Shown here one piece after another: positions 1-5,407 of a stretch of 6,140 bases of DNA (positions are counted from its first letter, which is position 1; the number at the start of each line of letters is the position of its first letter). The translations under genes and the position numbers were made by a program. Source of the DNA: a bacterium. Its GTDB lineage: Bacteria; Pseudomonadota; Alphaproteobacteria; Rhizobiales; Xanthobacteraceae. The notes below the pieces were generated by a model. It saw only the letters and a program-made list of their open reading frames with translations. It was not told the origin of the DNA and searched no databases. The DNA lies in assembly GCA_029946075.1 (NCBI GenBank), contig JAQSDT010000158.1:1-6140 (forward strand). The letters run 5' to 3'.

Positions 1-810
1 CCGCTCTATCAGTCGCTCAGCGTTCACCTCGTCGAGATCAACCCGGTGCTGCGCGAAAAGCAGCGCGCGACCTTGTCGGGCGTGCGCAACATCAGCTGGC
101 ACGACACCATCGACGACGTGCCTGAAGGCCCGGCGGTGATCCTCGCCAACGAATATTTCGACGTGCTGCCGATCCACCAGGTCGTCAAGCGCGAGACCGG
201 CTGGCACGAGCGCGTGGTCGATCTCGATGCCAACGGCAAGCTGGTATTCGGCGCCGCCGTCGAGCCTGCCCCGCGTTTCGAAGTGCTGCTGCCGCCGCTG
301 GTGCGTGCGGCGCCCGTCGGCGCCGTATTCGAATGGCGCCCCGATTCCGAGATCATGAAGATCGCCACGCGCGTTCGCGAGCAGGACGGTGCGGCGCTGA
401 TCATCGACTACGGCCATCTGCGCAGCGACGCCGGCGATACCTTCCAGGCGATCGCCCGCCACAGTTTCACCGATCCGCTGAAAAATCCCGGCCAGGCCGA
501 CGTCACAGCCCATGTCGACTTCCAGGCGCTGACCCGTGCGGCGGAGGACGTTGGCGCGCGCGTGCACGGCCCGGTGACGCAGGGCGAATTCCTCAAGCGG
601 CTCGGCATCGAGACGCGCGCCCTCACGCTGATGGGCAAGACCACCGCGGAGGTTTCCGCCGATATTTCCGGCGCGCTCAAGCGGCTAACCGACAGCGGCC
701 GCGGCGGCATGGGCTCGATGTTCAAGGTGCTGGCGGTGACCGAACCGCATCTCACCTCGGTCGCGGGGCTCAGCGACGACGCGGCTGGTTCCGAGACAGA
801 GGCGTCATGA
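1..810 (+). CDS. MidA/NDUFAF7-family class I SAM-dependent methyltransferase, 5' end missing
   Basis: The reading frame is open from base 1 to the TGA at 808-810, giving 269 visible residues. Family members are usually about 350-390 residues, so roughly the first 100, including the glycine-rich SAM-binding loop, lie outside the window. Visible family hallmarks are LVEINPVL (about residues 10-17, where the Glu is expected to contact the SAM ribose), ANEYFDVLPIHQ (about 49-60), ALIIDYGH (about 133-140), then GDT and PGQADVTAHVDF before a variable C-terminus. The mitochondrial homologue NDUFAF7 methylates an arginine on the complex I subunit NDUFS2. The bacterial role is not settled, and a protein-arginine methyltransferase linked to respiratory complex assembly is inferred. 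The stop overlaps the pgeF start by ATGA, suggesting coupled translation. In related bacteria this gene often follows lgt, which would lie just left of the window. Family assignment is firm; the substrate is not. Confidence 0.9.
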   Translation, partial: PLYQSLSVHLVEINPVLREKQRATLSGVRNISWHDTIDDVPEGPAVILANEYFDVLPIHQVVKRETGWHERVVDLDANGKLVFGAAVEPAPRFEVLLPPLVRAAPVGAVFEWRPDSEIMKIATRVREQDGAALIIDYGHLRSDAGDTFQAIARHSFTDPLKNPGQADVTAHVDFQALTRAAEDVGARVHGPVTQGEFLKRLGIETRALTLMGKTTAEVSADISGALKRLTDSGRGGMGSMFKVLAVTEPHLTSVAGLSDDAAGSETEAS

Positions 811-1577
811 CGTTCGGATCCTCGCTGCTCGCGGCCATCCCCGGTCTCCGCCATGCCTTCTTCACCCGCGAAGGCGGCGTGTCGTCCGGGATCTACGAAG
901 GGCTCAATGGCGGCCTCGGCTCGAACGACGACGCCGCGCATGTCGCCGAAAATCGCAGGCGGATGGCCGAACGGATGGGCGTTGCCGCCGGGCAATTCGT
1001 TACCGTGCACCAGGTCCATTCGCCCGACGTCGTCGAGGCAACCGGCCCGTGGCCGACCGAAACGCGCCCGCGCGCCGATGCCATCGTCACCCGCATCGAA
1101 GGCCTCGCCATCGGCGTCACCACGGCCGATTGCGGACCGATCCTGTTTGCCGATCCGGCGGCGCGCGTGATCGGTGCCGCCCATGCCGGCTGGAAGGGCG
1201 CGCTGACCGGCGTGCTGGAGTCCACCATCGAAGCGATGGAAAAGCTCGGTGCCGACCGCGGCAGCATCGTCACCGCTATCGGCCCGCTGATCCGCCAGCC
1301 ATCCTACGAAGTCGGCGGTGAGTTCGTCGAACGCTTCCTCGATGCGGATGCGGCGAACGCGACGTTCTTTATTCCCTCGGTTCGCGCGGGTCATTCGATG
1401 TTCGACCTTGCAGCCTTTATCCGCATGCGGCTGGAGAAGGCCGGTGTGCTGATGATCGACGACATCGGCGTCGATACCTATGCCGACGAGCGCTTCTACA
1501 GCTACCGCCGTTCGGTACACCGCCAGGAGTCCGACTACGGCCGCCACGTCCACGCGATTGCGCTGGAATCCTGGTAG
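807..1577 (+). CDS. pgeF: Peptidoglycan editing factor PgeF (laccase-domain, YfiH family)
   Basis: The protein has 256 residues, a normal length for the family. It starts at the ATG at 807, which overlaps the upstream stop by four bases; the frame is open further upstream, but similarity begins with the typical PGLRHAFFTREGGVSSG (residues 12-28). The metal-site residues are present: His71 in VHQVHSPD, Cys109 in TTADCGP and His126 in AHAGWKG. The downstream IGPLIRQPSYEVG segment is also typical. In E. coli, YfiH/PgeF keeps peptidoglycan composition correct by preventing L-serine from replacing L-alanine in the stem peptide. Homologues such as mammalian FAMIN act on purine nucleosides (phosphorylase and deaminase activities), so an additional or alternative purine role is possible. 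It is expected to be cytoplasmic and has no signal peptide. It is probably co-transcribed with the methyltransferase gene and ends five bases before the convergent oxidoreductase gene. Confidence 0.93.
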   Translation: MTFGSSLLAAIPGLRHAFFTREGGVSSGIYEGLNGGLGSNDDAAHVAENRRRMAERMGVAAGQFVTVHQVHSPDVVEATGPWPTETRPRADAIVTRIEGLAIGVTTADCGPILFADPAARVIGAAHAGWKGALTGVLESTIEAMEKLGADRGSIVTAIGPLIRQPSYEVGGEFVERFLDADAANATFFIPSVRAGHSMFDLAAFIRMRLEKAGVLMIDDIGVDTYADERFYSYRRSVHRQESDYGRHVHAIALESW

Positions 1578-1587
1578 CCGCGCTACC
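1573..1587. terminator. Small palindrome holding both convergent stop codons
   Basis: GGTAGC (1573-1578), loop CGC, GCTACC (1582-1587) is a perfect 6-bp inverted repeat. The pgeF TAG (1575-1577) and the oxidoreductase TAG (1583-1585 on the minus strand) sit at mirrored positions in its two arms. It could form a short hairpin in either transcript and help termination or 3'-end protection. No T-tract follows on either strand, and the stem is short for an intrinsic terminator, so the function is inferred and weak. Confidence 0.3.
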
Positions 1588-2584
1588 TCACTTTCAACAC
1601 CACCTTGCCGCGCGCCCGGCCGACTTCGAGATAGGTCAGCGCCGCCGGCAATTGCGCGAAGGCGAATATCCGGTCCACCACCGGCTTGATGGCGCCGCTG
1701 TCGACGAGGCGCGCGATCTCGCGCAACTGGTCGCCGCTGGGTTCGGTGAAGAACCAGCAATAGCTCGCGCCGGATGCGGCGCTGGCGGCATAGACCTTGC
1801 GGCTCATCAGCCAGACGGCGGCGCGCACCAGCAGGCCCGCGCCTTCGCGGCGGGCGAAATCGCGGTCGGGCGGCCCGCTCAGCGAGATCACGGCGCCACC
1901 TTTCCTGGTCAGCTTGAACGCATCGACCGTGAAGGCGCCGCCGAGCGTGTCGTAGACGATGTCGTAGTCGCCGCCCTGTTCCAGATAGTTCTCGCGGTCG
2001 TAGGCGATCACCCTGTCGGCACCGAGCGATTTGACGAAATCGACGTTCTTCGAACTCGTGGTCGTGGTGACGTGCAGGCCGAGATGCTTCGCGTATTGGA
2101 TGGCGAAGGTACCGATGCCGCCGGCGCCGGCGTGAATCAGGATGCGCTGGCCGGCGCGCGCCTGCACACGATCAAACCCCTGTACGGTGGTGAGGCCGAC
2201 CAGCGGCAGCGCCGCGGCATCCTCATGCGAGGCCTTTGCCGGCCTGAGCGCCACGAATTTCTCCGGCAACGCGATCTTCTCGGCAAAGGTGCCGATCGTC
2301 TCGCGCGAGGCGCGGAGATAGACCGCATCGCCCGGCTTGAACCTGCTGACACCTTTACCAACGGCCAGCACGACCCCGCTGGCGTCGAAGCCGAAGGTGC
2401 GCGGCAGCGTGTATTTCGACACCCGCTTGAGGTCGCCGCGCACGATCTTGAAATCGATCGGGTTGAGGCTCGCGGCGTGAATGTCGATCAGCACGTCTTC
2501 GGGGCCGGGAACCGGATCGGCGATTTCGGCAAGGCGGACATGATCGGCAATCGCGCCATAACCGTCGAGGAGAAAGGCCCGCAT
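1583..2584 (-). CDS. MDR-family NADP(H)-dependent quinone-oxidoreductase-like protein
   Basis: This is a full-length protein of 333 residues. It has an N-terminal GroES-like domain (about 1-120, with HAASLNPIDFK at 36-46 and FGFDASGVV at 64-72) and a C-terminal Rossmann domain with AGAGGIG at 152-158. The segment after the second strand is rich in Ser, Thr and Lys (TTTTSSKN), which suggests NADP(H) over NAD(H). It lacks both the catalytic-zinc Cys/His set and the structural-zinc four-cysteine lobe of true alcohol dehydrogenases. This places it with the zinc-independent quinone oxidoreductase / enoyl reductase branch. Such enzymes reduce quinones or activated double bonds; the actual substrate cannot be read from the sequence. 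The ATG at 2584 has AGGA six bases upstream. The gene appears monocistronic, convergent with pgeF and divergent from the lipoprotein gene. Confidence 0.88.
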   Translation of the reverse strand: MRAFLLDGYGAIADHVRLAEIADPVPGPEDVLIDIHAASLNPIDFKIVRGDLKRVSKYTLPRTFGFDASGVVLAVGKGVSRFKPGDAVYLRASRETIGTFAEKIALPEKFVALRPAKASHEDAAALPLVGLTTVQGFDRVQARAGQRILIHAGAGGIGTFAIQYAKHLGLHVTTTTSSKNVDFVKSLGADRVIAYDRENYLEQGGDYDIVYDTLGGAFTVDAFKLTRKGGAVISLSGPPDRDFARREGAGLLVRAAVWLMSRKVYAASAASGASYCWFFTEPSGDQLREIARLVDSGAIKPVVDRIFAFAQLPAALTYLEVGRARGKVVLKVR

Positions 2585-2590
2585 GGATCA

Positions 2591-2594
2591 TCCT
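2591..2594 (-). promoter_or_regulatory. Ribosome binding site of the MDR oxidoreductase
   Basis: On the minus strand AGGA lies six bases before the ATG at 2584. The spacing supports this ATG as the start and gives the standard N-terminus MRAFLLDGYG. Confidence 0.55.
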
Positions 2595-2631
2595 GCACGT
2601 TCGATGGAATTTGGCGGCGCGCCAGATCGGG

Positions 2632-2664
2632 ACAGTCGCAGCGGGGCGTTTTCGGCGCGACTGT
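2632..2664. promoter_or_regulatory. Dyad in the divergent intergenic region
   Basis: ACAGTCGC at 2632-2639 and its exact reverse complement GCGACTGT at 2657-2664 are separated by 17 bases. They lie in the 130-base gap between the divergent oxidoreductase and lipoprotein genes. The dyad could be a two-half-site operator serving both genes or a hairpin in either leader. No regulator gene is adjacent, and the core promoters were not confidently located, so the role is inferred only. In GC-rich DNA an 8-bp dyad can also arise by chance. Confidence 0.25.
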
Positions 2665-2706
2665 GCGCCCGCCGCCCTAGACCTTAACACATTTTAACGA
2701 TATCGC

Positions 2707-2712
2707 AGGAGG
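2707..2712 (+). promoter_or_regulatory. Strong but very close Shine-Dalgarno before the lipoprotein gene
   Basis: AGGAGG ends only two bases before the ATG at 2715, closer than the usual 5-9 bases. The next in-frame ATG at 2751 has no visible Shine-Dalgarno. No other in-frame start exists between the stop at 2685-2687 and 2715. The 2715 start is therefore preferred, though the tight spacing may reduce initiation. Confidence 0.4.
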
Positions 2713-2714
2713 CG

Positions 2715-3332
2715 ATGAGGGACGCCATCAAAGCATCCGGCCTGCGAGCCATGCGCGCGACGATCGCCGCCGCGCTGCTGGCCGCCGCCTGCGCGCTCGG
2801 CGGTTGCGCCGGCGGTGGCGCCACCGGCGAGTCCTTCGCGATGGCCTCGACCGGCAGCGGTCCCACCGTGACGTTCGAATCGATCGACGGTCCGCCGCCG
2901 CAGGTGTTCGACCGCATGGTCAGCGTGCTCGACAGCGAATCGAAGCTGCGCAATCTCGCGATCGTCTCGCGCGAGGGCCGCGCCTCCTACCGCGTGCGCA
3001 GCTATCTTTCAGCGCAGGTGGTGCGCGGGCGCACCGTGATCGCCTGGGTCTGGGACGTCTATGACAGCAACCAGCAGCGTGCGTTGCGGCTTTCGGGCGA
3101 AGAGCCGGCCGGCAAATCCGGGCGCGACGCCTGGGCCGCGGCCGACGACCTGCTGCTGCGCAAGATCGCCCAGGCCGGCTTCAGCGGGCTCTCCGGCATG
3201 ATCAATGGAACTCCGGATCAGGCGCCCGTTCCCGCCCCGGCCCGCCGTGGATCGGCGGTTGCGAGCGCAGACAGCATTTCACCCGCTCTGGATGCCGCCG
3301 GCAGTGCCGCCCTGGGCTACAGCGCCCGGTAG
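2715..3332 (+). CDS. Predicted lipoprotein of unknown function
   Basis: The protein has 205 residues from the ATG at 2715. The N-terminus has a basic region (Lys6, Arg11, Arg14), a hydrophobic stretch rich in Ala and Leu (about 17-28) and a lipobox LGGC with the probable lipidated Cys31. The alternative ATG at 2751 (residue 13) would still leave a usable signal peptide. After cleavage, a Gly/Ala/Ser-rich linker (32-49) leads to a folded-looking core of about 50-163. This core contains YRVRSYLSAQVV and VIAWVWDVYDSNQQRALRLSGEE, with Trp111, Trp113 and Trp140. The tail (about 167-205) is rich in Pro, Ala and Ser and is probably disordered. I recall similar alphaproteobacterial lipoproteins with a VWDV-aromatic-D core, but none with a proven function. 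Export and lipidation in the periplasm are well supported; the role is unknown. It lies 173 bases upstream of prs on the same strand. Confidence 0.82.
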   Translation: MRDAIKASGLRAMRATIAAALLAAACALGGCAGGGATGESFAMASTGSGPTVTFESIDGPPPQVFDRMVSVLDSESKLRNLAIVSREGRASYRVRSYLSAQVVRGRTVIAWVWDVYDSNQQRALRLSGEEPAGKSGRDAWAAADDLLLRKIAQAGFSGLSGMINGTPDQAPVPAPARRGSAVASADSISPALDAAGSAALGYSAR

Positions 3333-3339
3333 AATCGCC

Positions 3340-3392
3340 CCCGTAAAGTCCCGTAACGACCGATTTTTAGTCGGGAAAACCGGGGTAACGGG
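3340..3392. promoter_or_regulatory. Repeated CCCGTAA motifs in the prs leader
   Basis: CCCGTAA occurs at 3340-3346 and again at 3350-3356, exactly 10 bases apart. A near-inverted copy, GTAACGGG at 3385-3392, pairs with CCCGTAAC (3350-3357) at seven of eight positions. Between them lies an AT-rich stretch including TTTTTAG (3364-3370). Direct repeats one helical turn apart plus an inverted copy resemble a transcription-factor site. The inverted pair could instead make a weak hairpin after the lipoprotein gene. The rest of the 173-base gap shows no confident promoter: a TTGCCA (3393) and TGATAT (3414) pair has a 15-base spacer, which is too short to trust. Confidence 0.28.
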
Positions 3393-3491
3393 TTGCCAGC
3401 CGCGCCGCCCGCCTGATATCTCCTCGCTCGTCAAAAGCGCCGGATTTCCGAGGATTTCTCGATATGCTGAACGTCGTATCCAGCAAGGCGC

Positions 3492-3497
3492 GAGGAG
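3492..3497 (+). promoter_or_regulatory. Ribosome binding site deciding the prs start
   Basis: GAGGAG lies eight bases before the ATG at 3506. This selects 3506 over the in-frame ATG at 3464, which would add 14 residues that do not resemble other PRPP synthetases. Confidence 0.7.
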
Positions 3498-3505
3498 AAG
3501 CGTCG

Positions 3506-4459
3506 ATGGCGGCCAAGAACGGCTCGATCAAGCTGGTCGCCGGCAATTCCAACCCCGCGCTGGCGCAGGCCATCGCCGAAGGGCTGAACCTGCCGCTGAC
3601 CAAGGCCAGTGTCCGCCGCTTTGCCGACAATGAAATCTTCGTCGAGGTGCTCGAAAACGTCCGCGGCTCGGATGCGTTCATCATCCAGTCGACGTCGTTT
3701 CCCGCCAACGACCATCTGATGGAATTGCTGATCATCACCGATGCGCTGCGCCGCTCGTCCGCGCGCCGCATCACGGCGGTGATCCCCTATTTCGGCTACG
3801 CCCGGCAGGACCGCAAGGTCGGCTCGCGCGCGCCGATCTCGGCCAAGCTGGTCGCCAACCTGATCACGCATGCCGGCATCGATCGCGTCATGACGCTCGA
3901 CCTGCACGCTGGCCAGATCCAGGGCTTCTTCGACATCCCGACCGACAATCTCTACGCCTCGCCGCTGATGGTGCGCGATATCAAGGAGCGCTTCGACCTT
4001 GCCAACGTCATGGTGGTGTCGCCCGACGTCGGCGGCGTGGTCCGCGCCCGCGGCCTCTCCAAGCGCATCAACGCGCCGCTCGCCATCATCGACAAGCGCC
4101 GCGAACGCGCCGGCGAATCCGAAGTCATGAACGTGATCGGCGACGTCGCCGGCTATACCTGCATCCTGATCGACGACATCGTCGATTCCGGCGGCACGCT
4201 GGTGAATGCGGCCGACGCGCTGATCGCCAACGGCGCCAAGGAAGTCTACGCCTATATCAGCCACGGCGTGCTGTCGGGCGGCGCCGCGGCCCGCATCGCC
4301 GGCTCCAGGCTGAAAGAGCTCGTGATCACCGACTCGATCCTGCCGACCAAGGCGATCAACGACGCCGCCAATATCCGCACACTCTCGATCGCTCCGCTGA
4401 TTGCCGAAGCGATCAACCGCACCGCGGCGGAAGAGTCCGTGTCGAGCCTGTTCGACTAG
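3506..4459 (+). CDS. prs: Ribose-phosphate pyrophosphokinase (PRPP synthetase)
   Basis: This cytoplasmic enzyme makes 5-phosphoribosyl 1-pyrophosphate from ribose 5-phosphate and ATP. PRPP feeds purine, pyrimidine, NAD, histidine and tryptophan synthesis. The protein has 317 residues, the usual length for class I bacterial enzymes. Key motifs in order are RFADNEIFVE (38-47, nucleotide binding), YFGYARQDRK (95-104, ATP binding), DLHAGQIQGFFD (132-143, with metal and active-site His134), SPDVGGV (172-178), the flexible catalytic loop DKRRERAGES (196-205, with Lys197 and Arg199) and the PRPP-binding loop LIDDIVDSGGTL (221-232). No motif is missing. Start choice rests on the GAGGAG site at 3492-3497. 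Upstream is the lipoprotein gene, 173 bases away. Downstream, instead of a same-strand neighbour, there is a palindromic repeat and a convergent SDR gene. Class I enzymes are normally activated by phosphate and inhibited by ADP. Confidence 0.98.
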   Translation: MAAKNGSIKLVAGNSNPALAQAIAEGLNLPLTKASVRRFADNEIFVEVLENVRGSDAFIIQSTSFPANDHLMELLIITDALRRSSARRITAVIPYFGYARQDRKVGSRAPISAKLVANLITHAGIDRVMTLDLHAGQIQGFFDIPTDNLYASPLMVRDIKERFDLANVMVVSPDVGGVVRARGLSKRINAPLAIIDKRRERAGESEVMNVIGDVAGYTCILIDDIVDSGGTLVNAADALIANGAKEVYAYISHGVLSGGAAARIAGSRLKELVITDSILPTKAINDAANIRTLSIAPLIAEAINRTAAEESVSSLFD

Positions 4460-4475
4460 AACAAGGTCCGTAGTG

Positions 4476-4564
4476 CGTAGGGTGGGCAAAGCGCAGCGTG
4501 CCCACCATTCCTTGCACAGCTCTTGATGGTGGGCACGTCGCTACGCGCCTTTGCCCACCCTACG
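4476..4564. repeat. Double palindromic (REP/BIME-like) repeat between convergent genes
   Basis: Two inverted copies of one unit are present. The left copy is 4476-4508 and the right copy 4526-4564, with a 17-base spacer. The outer 16 bases, CGTAGGGTGGGCAAAG (4476-4491), match the reverse complement of 4549-4564 exactly, and the inner CGTGCCCACCAT (4497-4508) matches 4526-4537. The right copy carries six extra bases in its middle. Each copy is itself a hairpin: GGTGGGCA (4481-4488) with TGCCCACC (4499-4506), and 4528-4535 with 4552-4559. It occupies 89 of the 119 bases between the prs and SDR stops, so it may act as a bidirectional terminator or 3'-end stabiliser. I recall the GTAGGGTGGGCAAAG motif as a dispersed repeat in Bradyrhizobium and other genomes. 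No T-tract follows. Confidence 0.85.
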
Positions 4565-4578
4565 GCACCGCCGTCGCG

Positions 4579-5403
4579 TCACTCGAATCCCGGGCGCGGC
4601 ACCAGGTTCATCAGCATCCGCGTATAGCCGCCATCGACGGTGATCTCGTCGCCATTCACATAGGCCGAGCGGTCGCTGGCGAGAAACAGGATCGCATCCG
4701 CGATGTCCTGCGGCATGCCGACCCGGCGCAGCGGCACCACGCCCGAGCGGCGTTCGGTCACTCCCGGCGTATCGTAGAACGCCTGGCTCATCGGCGTGAT
4801 CACCATGCCGGGGCTGACGACGTTGCTGCGGATGCCGTGCGGCCCCCATTCGGTGGCCAACTGCTGCGACAGGCTGATCACGCCGGCCTTGCTGACGCTG
4901 TAGGCGCCGCTCTGCCCCTGCGGATGGCTGCCGGCGATGGAAGAAACATGAATGAGACTGCCGCGTCGCTGCGCCCGCATCTGCTTGCCGAACACCTGCG
5001 CGCAGAGGAAATAGCCGGTCAGGTTGATCGAGAGAACGGTATTCCATTCGGCCAGCGACAGCGCATCCAGCGCGCCGGGCCGCAGCACCGCCGCGGTGTT
5101 GGCCAGCACATGGCACGGACCGAGCGATTTTTCGATTGTAACCGATGCCGCTGTGACGCTGTCGAGGCTCGACGTGTCGCACGTCGTGACGACGTGATCG
5201 ACGCCCAATTTAGCAAGTTCGGCACGCGTCGCTTCCAGTCCGCGCTTGTCGCGATCAACGGCTGCAACGCGCGCGCCGGCTTCGGCAAGGCTGAGCGCCA
5301 CTGCGCGGCCGATGCCGCCGCCGCCACCCGTCACGACGCAGACACGGCCGGACAGGCCGAGCCAGTCTTTGGGCTGTTGTTCACCAGTCAATGACACCTC
5401 CAT
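4579..5403 (-). CDS. Classical short-chain dehydrogenase/reductase (SDR)
   Basis: The protein has 274 residues as drawn from the ATG at 5403. A single Rossmann domain carries TGGGGGIG (25-32), Asp50 at the end of the second strand (predicts NAD(H) preference), NTAA (102-105) where most family members have NNAG, Asn127, Ser155 in VSSIAG, and Tyr168 and Lys172 in YSVSK. The catalytic Asn-Ser-Tyr-Lys set is thus complete. The C-terminal part has SPGMVITPM and NGDEITVDGGYT, as in FabG-like and sugar/alcohol dehydrogenase SDRs. The substrate cannot be inferred. The ATG has a poor upstream site, while GGAGG (5397-5401) lies five bases before an in-frame TTG at 5391; that start would give 270 residues and is a real alternative. 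The gene is bracketed by two different repeats, follows ribH2 on the same strand and converges on prs. Confidence 0.9.
   Translation of the reverse strand: MEVSLTGEQQPKDWLGLSGRVCVVTGGGGGIGRAVALSLAEAGARVAAVDRDKRGLEATRAELAKLGVDHVVTTCDTSSLDSVTAASVTIEKSLGPCHVLANTAAVLRPGALDALSLAEWNTVLSINLTGYFLCAQVFGKQMRAQRRGSLIHVSSIAGSHPQGQSGAYSVSKAGVISLSQQLATEWGPHGIRSNVVSPGMVITPMSQAFYDTPGVTERRSGVVPLRRVGMPQDIADAILFLASDRSAYVNGDEITVDGGYTRMLMNLVPRPGFE
5397..5401 (-). promoter_or_regulatory. Shine-Dalgarno that favours an alternative TTG start of the SDR gene
   Basis: On the minus strand GGAGG overlaps the annotated ATG (5403-5401) and continues into codon 3. It is followed after five bases by TTG at 5391-5389. Only a poor site precedes the ATG. 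The true start may be the TTG (residue 5 of the longer form). Confidence 0.45.
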
Positions 5404-5407
5404 CGCT

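Noticed and set aside
408..1760. Long minus-strand open frame of 450 codons opposite the methyltransferase and pgeF genes
   Set aside because: It is antisense to two strongly recognised genes, its composition is Arg/Ala/Gly-rich as expected for a GC-rich shadow frame, and it shows no recognisable motif.
1652..2680. Plus-strand open frame of 342 codons opposite the MDR oxidoreductase
   Set aside because: The minus-strand frame encodes a complete MDR protein with the Rossmann motif. The plus-strand translation has no domain signature and runs through the divergent promoter region.
3357..3374. Possible intrinsic terminator after the lipoprotein gene
   Set aside because: The only stems here are 4 bp (for example CCGA 3360-3363 with TCGG 3371-3374), and the T-run lies in the loop, not after the stem.
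3464..3505. Upstream ATG that would lengthen prs by 14 residues
   Set aside because: The ATG at 3506 has GAGGAG at eight bases and gives the standard 317-residue protein. The added residues do not resemble PRPP synthetase N-termini.
3431..4489. Minus-strand open frame of 352 codons opposite prs
   Set aside because: It mirrors prs codon for codon, is rich in Asp, Val, Gly and Arg as an antisense frame, and runs into the downstream repeat.
4498..5394. Plus-strand open frame of 298 codons opposite the SDR gene
   Set aside because: It starts inside the palindromic repeat and lies antisense to a complete SDR. The His/Arg/Ala-rich translation shows no family features.
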